A DNA stretch of 11,755 bases from assembly GCA_002451065.1 (NCBI GenBank), contig DKBC01000224.1, positions 1 through 11,755 on the forward strand. Reading direction: 5' to 3'. Under the pieces are notes generated by a model. That model was not told the DNA's origin and did no database searches. It saw nothing but the letters and a program-made list of their open reading frames with translations. Shown here in pieces: positions 6,341-11,755 of this stretch. Origin of the DNA: Betaproteobacteria bacterium UBA6910 (lineage in GTDB: Bacteria; Pseudomonadota; Gammaproteobacteria; Burkholderiales; UBA6910). Position 1 is the first letter of the stretch, and each line of letters opens with the position of its first letter. The translations under genes and the position numbers were made by a program.

Positions 6341-7159
6341 TTAACGGGTGGCGAAGCTGTGCACCGAGGCGGTGCCCCGGGGCGCGCCACCGGCGGCTTC
6401 GAGAAACTCATCGAGGATTGGCCGTCCGTCCAGCAGCGCCACGCCGGCGGCCTTGAAGAACTCGGGATGCCACTGAACCCCGAACACATAGGAGGGCCCG
6501 GTCCAGCGGATGGCCTCTATGACCCCGTCCGGCTCGGAGACCGCTTCCACCCGCAGGTCCCTTCCTAGGTCCCGGACCGACTGGTGGTGCAGGGAATTGA
6601 TAAGTGAAGTGGAAACGCCGGGATAAAGCGCGGCCATGCCGGTGCCCGGCATGACCCTTACCCCGTGGGTGTACTGGTCGTAGCGCTCCTCGTCGGTGTG
6701 GGGAATGGATCCGGGAATCATGGTGGCGATGTCCTGGTAGAGGGTGCCGCCGAATGCCACGTTGATCAGCTGCATGCCCCGGCAAATGCCCAGCACCGGC
6801 TTGCGCGCCTCGATGAACGCGTTGAGCAGCTCCATCTCGAACTGATCCCGGACCCGGTCGCCGGACCATTCCTCCTGGCGCGGCGCCTCGCCGTAGGTGA
6901 TGGGGCTCACGTCCACGCCGCCCTGGAGCACCAGCCCGTCCAGCTCGTCCACGTAGTCCCGCAGCCGCATGTCGCTGCGCTTGACGATGCTGTCCTCGAG
7001 GATGGTGGGCACCATAAACACCAGCACGTCCCGGGCCATCACCCAATGGGCGATGGACTGCTCCAGGTACTGCAGGGTCTTGCGCGGGAGTCCCATGTCC
7101 CTGGGCAAGGGGTGCAGGATCCGGGGGGAAATCCCGATTTTCAGGGGCTTTTTGCTCAT
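6341..7159 (-). CDS. Class-I glutamine amidotransferase-like gamma-glutamyl hydrolase (peptidase C26, PuuD-like)
   Basis: This 272-residue cytoplasmic protein has the full triad of class-I glutamine amidotransferases: nucleophile C126 in LGICRGMQLINV, and H231 and E233 in FGVQWHPEFF. GLVLQGGVDVSP (76-86) supplies the oxyanion-side glycines. The HTDEERYDQYTHGVRV and INSLHHQSV stretches are typical of the gamma-glutamyl-GABA hydrolase (PuuD)/C26 branch, which frees glutamate from gamma-glutamyl amides. No other putrescine-pathway genes are nearby, so the true substrate is uncertain and I give no gene symbol. The start at 7159 (MSKKPLKIGISP) puts the first beta strand at the family position; a TTG start at 7192 would add a tail without support. 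GGAA is present about 7 nt upstream. It lies 43 bp after the CLC gene. Confidence 0.88.
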   Translation of the reverse strand: MSKKPLKIGISPRILHPLPRDMGLPRKTLQYLEQSIAHWVMARDVLVFMVPTILEDSIVKRSDMRLRDYVDELDGLVLQGGVDVSPITYGEAPRQEEWSGDRVRDQFEMELLNAFIEARKPVLGICRGMQLINVAFGGTLYQDIATMIPGSIPHTDEERYDQYTHGVRVMPGTGMAALYPGVSTSLINSLHHQSVRDLGRDLRVEAVSEPDGVIEAIRWTGPSYVFGVQWHPEFFKAAGVALLDGRPILDEFLEAAGGAPRGTASVHSFATR

Positions 7160-7202
7160 GGCGATTCCATCGGTTCCAGCCGGCGGCGCCAAGCGCGCGC
7201 CG

Positions 7203-8558
7203 TCAACCGCCCCGCTGCCTCGCCGCCGCCTCCGATTTCTCCAGGAAGCTCTCCGCGAGGGCCTTGTAGAGGGGCTTCCGGCAAATGATACGCGAAGTCG
7301 CCGAGGCGAGCAGCGAAGTGGCCATCAGCGGCAGGACCATGTCGTGGTTGTCGGTCATCTCCATGACGATGACGAAGGCGGTGATGGGCGCCTGCACCAC
7401 GCCGGCGAAGTAGGCCACCATGCCGAGCACGATCACTGCCCCCACCGGCGCGTAGGGCAGGTACTCCGCCAGGTTCAGGCCCAAACCGGCGCCCACCGCC
7501 AGGGAAGGCGCGAAGACTCCGCCGGGTATCCCGCTGACGTAGGAGACCAGGGTCGCGAACAGCTTGAGCACGCCGAACGTCTCCGGCAGGTAGTCGCTGC
7601 CCTCGAGGATGCTTTTCGCCTCGTGGTACCCGGTGCCGAAGGTGGTCCCGCCCGAGGCGAAGCCGATCATCGCCAGCAGCAGTCCGCACAGGGCCGCGAA
7701 CAGCACCGGGCGCTCGCGCCGGATTTTCCCGAAACTCCCGGGAATGGAACGGGTGGTGACTATCAGGAGCTGGCTGAATATGCCCCCCGCCAGGCCACCC
7801 ACGGCGCCGCAGGCGAGCACCGCGATCCAGCTCTGGTCGGTGCCCAGGGACGCCGACGTGCGGCCGAAATAAACGTAATCTCCCAGCACCGCCAGGGACA
7901 GCACGCCGGCGATGATGACGCCGGTCAGCACCGTGCCGCTGGTGCGGCTCTCAAAGGAACGGCTCATTTCCTCGATGGCGAACACCACCCCCGCCAATGG
8001 GGTGTTGAAGGCGGCCGCCACGCCTGCGGCGCCGCCGGCGAGGATCAGCCCGCGGTCGATCTCGAAGCGCCGGAAGCTCCCGAATTGCCCGAAGGCGTGC
8101 ATGATGGAGGCTCCGACCTGGACCGTGGGGCCCTCGCGCCCGACCGATGCGCCGGAAAAGATCGCCAGCACCGTAAGCAGGATCTTTCCCGCCACGATCT
8201 TCAGGGAGAGCACCTCGTTGCGGGTAACGTCATCATGCATGTTGAGGGCGGCGATGGTCTGGGGAATGCCGCTGCCCTGGGAGCCGGGGAAAAAGCGCTG
8301 GGTCACCCAGGCCACCGCCGCCAGGCCGAGGGGGGTCACCAGGAACGGAAACCACGGCGACAGCGCCAGCAGGTTGTGAAAGTAATCGTTGGCGCGCTCG
8401 CTGGCGATGGCGAAGAGCACCGCGGCAATTCCCACGCAGAGGGCGCCGCCCCACAGGACAACGCGCCGGACCCAGGTGCGCGGCGAAAACCAGGCGCGCC
8501 GCATGCGCTTGACCATGGGGCTGTCCGGCGAAAAGGCGGACTTCACTCTATGGAGCAC
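7203..8558 (-). CDS. clcA: CLC-family H+/Cl- antiporter
   Basis: This 451-residue polytopic inner-membrane protein carries all CLC selectivity-filter motifs: GSGIP (95-99), GREGP (140-144) and GGVFAP (346-351), plus the filter tyrosine in KPLY (Y431). The gating glutamate (E142) and the internal proton glutamate (E197 in FAIEEM) are both present, which indicates a 2Cl-/1H+ exchanger and not a channel. Such proteins support extreme-acid resistance or chloride homeostasis. There is no C-terminal CBS domain; length and layout match ClcA-type proteins. The start is a GTG at 8558, supported by GAGGA that overlaps the upstream stop codon; a downstream ATG (M15) is less likely. The 12-bp gap to the preceding hydrolase gene suggests coupling to the trehalose genes. 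Confidence 0.92.
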   Translation of the reverse strand: MLHRVKSAFSPDSPMVKRMRRAWFSPRTWVRRVVLWGGALCVGIAAVLFAIASERANDYFHNLLALSPWFPFLVTPLGLAAVAWVTQRFFPGSQGSGIPQTIAALNMHDDVTRNEVLSLKIVAGKILLTVLAIFSGASVGREGPTVQVGASIMHAFGQFGSFRRFEIDRGLILAGGAAGVAAAFNTPLAGVVFAIEEMSRSFESRTSGTVLTGVIIAGVLSLAVLGDYVYFGRTSASLGTDQSWIAVLACGAVGGLAGGIFSQLLIVTTRSIPGSFGKIRRERPVLFAALCGLLLAMIGFASGGTTFGTGYHEAKSILEGSDYLPETFGVLKLFATLVSYVSGIPGGVFAPSLAVGAGLGLNLAEYLPYAPVGAVIVLGMVAYFAGVVQAPITAFVIVMEMTDNHDMVLPLMATSLLASATSRIICRKPLYKALAESFLEKSEAAARQRGG

Positions 8559-8570
8559 GGATGCGCGTCC

Positions 8571-9746
8571 TCATGACCCGAACACCCTTCCTTCCAGCGC
8601 GCGCGCCGCCAGCAGGAACGCCGCCGCGTTCCAGGACTGGCGGGGCATGCCCCTGGGCGCCCCGGTTTGGCCGTGAAACCACTCGTTGAATTCCCAGCCG
8701 TTGACCTCGTTGGCCAGGGCCAGCCTGGCCAGTTCCTCCCGCGCCCGCCGCGGCTTACCCGCCGCCGCCAGCGCCATGACCCAGAAGCCGCCCACCATGG
8801 GCCAGATGCCTCCATTGTGATACTGGTGCTCCAGGTTTTGCAGGTGGCGGCCCATGTAGGCCCGCCACAGGGGATCGCTGCGCCGGATCGGGGAGCAGAC
8901 CGCCCGCACCGGGTAGGCGGCGCCCGCCTCGGCGCGGCCGATGGCGTGCAGGATGCGGCTCGCCCGGGAGCCGTCCGCCAGGCCCAGCAGGATCGCGAGC
9001 ACATTGCCGAAGACGTCGCCCTCCTCGCCCCAGTACGACAGGTTGACGAAGCTCAGGTAGAGCTCCCGGTTCTGCGCCCGGTTGCGCACATAATGCGTCA
9101 GCAGGCGCAGGCGCCGGTACTCGGGAAGCGAGCTTGAGAACGGGAAAAACAGCGCGTTGAAATGATGCCCGGTCTCCTCCGCCCGCGGCAGTCCGTAAAG
9201 CCGCTTCACGTAATGCCAGAGCGCGTTGGTGTAGAGCACGAATCCCGAGCGCGGCATGATGTCGGCCCAGTCGCTGGCCTCGTTCTGCTGCAGCAGCAGG
9301 ATCTGCTGGTGCTCCTGACACTGGAGCCAGCGGATCGCCTCCCGCGACGCGTCCGCTAGTTTCTTTTCCAACGCCGGGTCGCCCAGGGCCCGTGCCACGT
9401 GGCGCAATGCGATGAGCCACCAAAGTGTCGAATCGATGCATCCCAGATACCAGAAGTCCGCCGTGTCGGACTCCGGGTCCACATACTTCGGAATCTGGCC
9501 GTTGGCGGCCTGGTGCGCCGCCAGGGTGAGCAGGCTGCGCCGCGCGCCTTCTCTCAGGTCCGCCGAGTCTGATGCCGCCATGGCCAAGGCGCAGACCGCG
9601 GCGTCGCGCCCGAACACCTGGGTGTAACCGCGGCTCTGGGCCCGGTTGCCGGGCGCCGCCGCGAGGATGCCGTGGGGCGTGAGGTTGGCTTGCAGCAGCT
9701 TGAGCGATTCCTGTCTGCACGCCTCGATCCCCGCCGCCGCGTCCAC
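8571..9746 (-). CDS. GH100-like / amylo-alpha-1,6-glucosidase-type (alpha/alpha)6 glycoside hydrolase
   Basis: This 391-residue protein has repeated helical segments typical of an (alpha/alpha)6 barrel and no signal peptide. Several stretches resemble neutral/alkaline invertases (GH100): YTQVFGRD (41-48), CIDSTLWWLIALR (103-115; D105 at the expected catalytic Asp position), YHNGGIWPM (309-317) and WEFNEWFHG (351-359; E352 or E355 as candidate second carboxylate). Automatic pipelines may call it amylo-alpha-1,6-glucosidase or glycogen debranching enzyme. The family placement and substrate (sucrose, a maltooligosaccharide, or a glucosyl solute) are not settled by sequence reading. It starts with a GTG at 9746, 11 bp past the treY stop; no clear Shine-Dalgarno is seen, so translation may be coupled to treY. 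The neighbour argues for alpha-glucan or trehalose metabolism. Confidence 0.8.
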   Translation of the reverse strand: MDAAAGIEACRQESLKLLQANLTPHGILAAAPGNRAQSRGYTQVFGRDAAVCALAMAASDSADLREGARRSLLTLAAHQAANGQIPKYVDPESDTADFWYLGCIDSTLWWLIALRHVARALGDPALEKKLADASREAIRWLQCQEHQQILLLQQNEASDWADIMPRSGFVLYTNALWHYVKRLYGLPRAEETGHHFNALFFPFSSSLPEYRRLRLLTHYVRNRAQNRELYLSFVNLSYWGEEGDVFGNVLAILLGLADGSRASRILHAIGRAEAGAAYPVRAVCSPIRRSDPLWRAYMGRHLQNLEHQYHNGGIWPMVGGFWVMALAAAGKPRRAREELARLALANEVNGWEFNEWFHGQTGAPRGMPRQSWNAAAFLLAARALEGRVFGS

Positions 9747-9757
9747 GATGATCAGGC

Positions 9758-11755
9758 TCAGGAACCCGATGCCGTGAACAAGGCCACCGGGAAATTCGCC
9801 AGCACCCGGTCCAGGGGGAGCCAGGCACGGGTTCCGTCACCATCGGCCTTCAGGGTTTCGCCGGTCAGCACGTTGAAATATTCGTACTCGGCTTCCGGCA
9901 CCTCGACCCGGGTCTCCGCCCACACCTCACCCACGGGCTCGCCCTCCCCGCCTTCCATGAGGCGGGCGAAAAGGCGCGGCGCCACCGCCACCGCCAGTTC
10001 GCCGCCGCGCCGCCGCGCGAAGGCGCAAAGGTGCTCGGCTTGTTTCCCCTCTACGGCAAGGGGCAGATAGTCCCCGGCCCGGAACAGCTCGGCGTGGTCG
10101 CGGCGGCAGCTGAGCGCGCGCCAGGTCACGTAGAGCTTGGCGCGGCCATCCGCCATGGTATCGAGCAGGGAGCGGGCGACTCCCGCCAAGCCCGCGCCGG
10201 GACGCCCCGCCCGGGCGTTGAGGTCGTTGAGGGCGGCGGCGCGGCGCTCGAAATCCACGGGGCGGCGGTTATCCGGGTCCACCAGGCTGAAATCCAGCAT
10301 CTCCGTCCCCTGATAGACGTCTGGAACGCCGGGCGAGGCAAGTTTGACGAGGGTCTGGGACAGGCTGTTCAGCATGCCACAGCGGGCGACTATGCGCTGC
10401 TTGGTCACGAAATCCGTCAGGAAAGGATTCTTCCCGGTGGAGCCCAGCAGCGCAGCGACGAAACGGGACAGGGCCCGCTCATAATCCGGATTCGGGTTGA
10501 TCCAGCTGGTGTGCTCCTTGGCCTCGCGCACCGCCTTGAGCATGTAGCCCTCGATGCGCTCGCGGAATGCCTCCAGGCCGGCGGCGTCCATGGTGTCGAC
10601 CGGCCACGCCCCGATCAGCGTCTGGTAAAGGAGGTACTCGTCGCTGGCAGAAGGCGCGGGACGTCCGTCCAGTTCGCTTTTCTTGCTGCGGTTGAGGCGC
10701 GCCCACTTGGCGACGCTCAGCTTCCAGGCCGCGGGGATCTCGGAAAGCACGTTGATGCGTGCCCTCACGTCCTCCGAGCGCTTGCTGTCATGGGTGGAGC
10801 TGGCGAGCATGGTGTTGGGCCAGGTGCGGGCCCGGTCCTGGCTGGCGCCGTGGAAGGCGCCCACCGAGAACCCGAAGGTGCGCGGATCGCCGCCCACGTC
10901 GTTCAGGGACACGAGACGGTTGTAGCGGTAAAAAGAGGTGTCCTCGAGGCCCTTGGCCATCACCGGCGCCGTGTACTGCTGGAACTTCATGGCGAAGGCG
11001 TGGACCCGCCGCGCATACTCCGGCGGCCGCCCGCGGGCGATGTCGGTGGTGAGGATCTCGCGCACGAAGTCGAACACGGTGACGTCGGCGGCGGGGCTGC
11101 GCCGCTTCGCCACCGCCACCGCCCACTCGATGAAGCGCCGGTCCTGCTCCGAGAGCCCGGTTTCGGTCACGTAGGTGCGGTACACCGGAAAGCAGGCCAC
11201 CACCTCCGCCAGGGCCTCGCGCAGGCTGTTGAGGGTGAAGTCGCAGGTGTGGCGGCTCATCTGCGCGATGCGGGAAAGCTCCCCCGCCAGCACGTTGAGC
11301 TCGCTCGCCAGGGCAGTGCGGATGATGAGCCGCTTGCAGCGGTAGAGCAGGTCCTCGAAATCGGTGCGGATCCCGGTGAAGGAGGCGTAGATGCGCTCCA
11401 TTTTGTCCGCGGCCGAAGTGTCCACGAACAGCCCGCTCACCACGTTGGCGAAGCGGTAGCCGGTGGTGCCATGGACCGGCCAGTCGTCCGGCAGCCGCTC
11501 GTGCTCGGCGAGAATCTTCTCGATGACCAGGTACGCCGCCTTGTCGCTGGCGGAGTCGGCGGTGGTGCCCGAGATATGGCGCTGCAGCTTGCGGAAGTAC
11601 CTTCCCGGATCGTACAGCCCGTCCGGGTGATCGAGGCGCAGGCCGTCGATCCTGCCCTGGGACAGCCAGCCGAAGAGCAGGCCGTGGGTCGCGTCGAACA
11701 CGGCGTCCTGCTCCATGCGCAGTCCCGCCAGCTCGTTGATGTCGAAGAAGCGGCG
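9758..11755 (-). CDS. treY: Maltooligosyl trehalose synthase TreY, GH13 (5' partial)
   Basis: The frame runs off the right edge, leaving 665 C-terminal residues of a protein that is usually about 800-950 long. TreY isomerises the terminal alpha-1,4 bond of maltooligosaccharides to alpha-1,1, giving maltooligosyl trehalose from which TreZ releases trehalose. Visible hallmarks are RRFFDINELAGLRMEQDAVF at the edge, DGLRLDHPDGLYDP with the nucleophile Asp (codon 11630-11632), VIEKILAE with the acid/base Glu (11519-11521), and SSTHDSKRSEDVRARI with the transition-state Asp (10787-10789). LASPGVPDVYQGTE and FSLVDPDNRRPVDF follow near the C-terminus. All three catalytic residues are intact. It is the most upstream gene in view of the - strand run; treZ or other glycogen/trehalose genes would be expected just outside the window. 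Confidence 0.95.
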   Translation of the reverse strand, partial: RRFFDINELAGLRMEQDAVFDATHGLLFGWLSQGRIDGLRLDHPDGLYDPGRYFRKLQRHISGTTADSASDKAAYLVIEKILAEHERLPDDWPVHGTTGYRFANVVSGLFVDTSAADKMERIYASFTGIRTDFEDLLYRCKRLIIRTALASELNVLAGELSRIAQMSRHTCDFTLNSLREALAEVVACFPVYRTYVTETGLSEQDRRFIEWAVAVAKRRSPAADVTVFDFVREILTTDIARGRPPEYARRVHAFAMKFQQYTAPVMAKGLEDTSFYRYNRLVSLNDVGGDPRTFGFSVGAFHGASQDRARTWPNTMLASSTHDSKRSEDVRARINVLSEIPAAWKLSVAKWARLNRSKKSELDGRPAPSASDEYLLYQTLIGAWPVDTMDAAGLEAFRERIEGYMLKAVREAKEHTSWINPNPDYERALSRFVAALLGSTGKNPFLTDFVTKQRIVARCGMLNSLSQTLVKLASPGVPDVYQGTEMLDFSLVDPDNRRPVDFERRAAALNDLNARAGRPGAGLAGVARSLLDTMADGRAKLYVTWRALSCRRDHAELFRAGDYLPLAVEGKQAEHLCAFARRRGGELAVAVAPRLFARLMEGGEGEPVGEVWAETRVEVPEAEYEYFNVLTGETLKADGDGTRAWLPLDRVLANFPVALFTASGS

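Noticed and set aside
5043..6344. 433-codon open frame on the + strand opposite dsbB and yceH
   Set aside because: It spans two recognised genes on the other strand and has a shadow-like composition.
7160..7192. TTG start giving an 11-residue N-terminal extension of the amidotransferase-like protein
   Set aside because: The ATG at 7159 places the first beta strand at the usual position and has a GGAA upstream; the extension has no supporting pattern.
6969..8576. 535-codon open frame on the + strand opposite clcA
   Set aside because: Its low-complexity Gly/His/Arg/Gln-rich translation lacks hydrophobic core patterns, while the opposite strand encodes an unambiguous CLC protein.

Overview
The window is GC-rich, densely coded chromosomal DNA from a Gram-negative, probably beta- or gammaproteobacterial, organism. 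The evidence is a four-cysteine DsbB, a YceH/UPF0502 protein, a CLC-type H+/Cl- antiporter and a TreY-type trehalose enzyme. No rRNA, tRNA, CRISPR array, insertion sequence or integrase is visible, and the species cannot be named from this sequence alone.

Left third (1-4887) looks accessory. On the + strand lie a 5'-truncated multi-pass membrane protein with a soluble C-terminal domain that resembles a TIR-like fold, an endonuclease/exonuclease/phosphatase (EEP) protein starting 2 bp after it, and a PG-binding + GH19 endolysin-like protein. Facing them on the - strand is a two-gene unit: a cytoplasmic gingipain/caspase-like (C25-like, clan CD) cysteine peptidase and, 6 bp downstream, a 76-residue uncharacterised protein. 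Predicted nuclease, peptidase, cell-wall hydrolase and membrane TIR-like proteins side by side suggest a conflict or self-targeting module. This is inference: no ATPase, recognition subunit or immunity protein is recognised.

Right two thirds (5097-11755) is a tightly packed - strand run. Read in the direction of transcription it holds treY (5' end outside the window), a GH100-like (alpha/alpha)6 glycoside hydrolase, a CLC antiporter, a class-I glutamine amidotransferase-like hydrolase, yceH and dsbB. Gaps are 11, 12, 43, 17 and 57 bp. treY and the hydrolase plausibly act together in alpha-glucan/trehalose metabolism. The CLC antiporter would fit an osmotic or acid-stress theme. The last three genes look like ordinary housekeeping neighbours.

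The 209-bp gap 4888-5096 separates the two regions. It holds a GC hairpin after dsbB, a candidate sigma70-type promoter for the peptidase gene, a T7 tract in its leader and a strong ribosome binding site. No gene-free stretch exceeds 300 bp.
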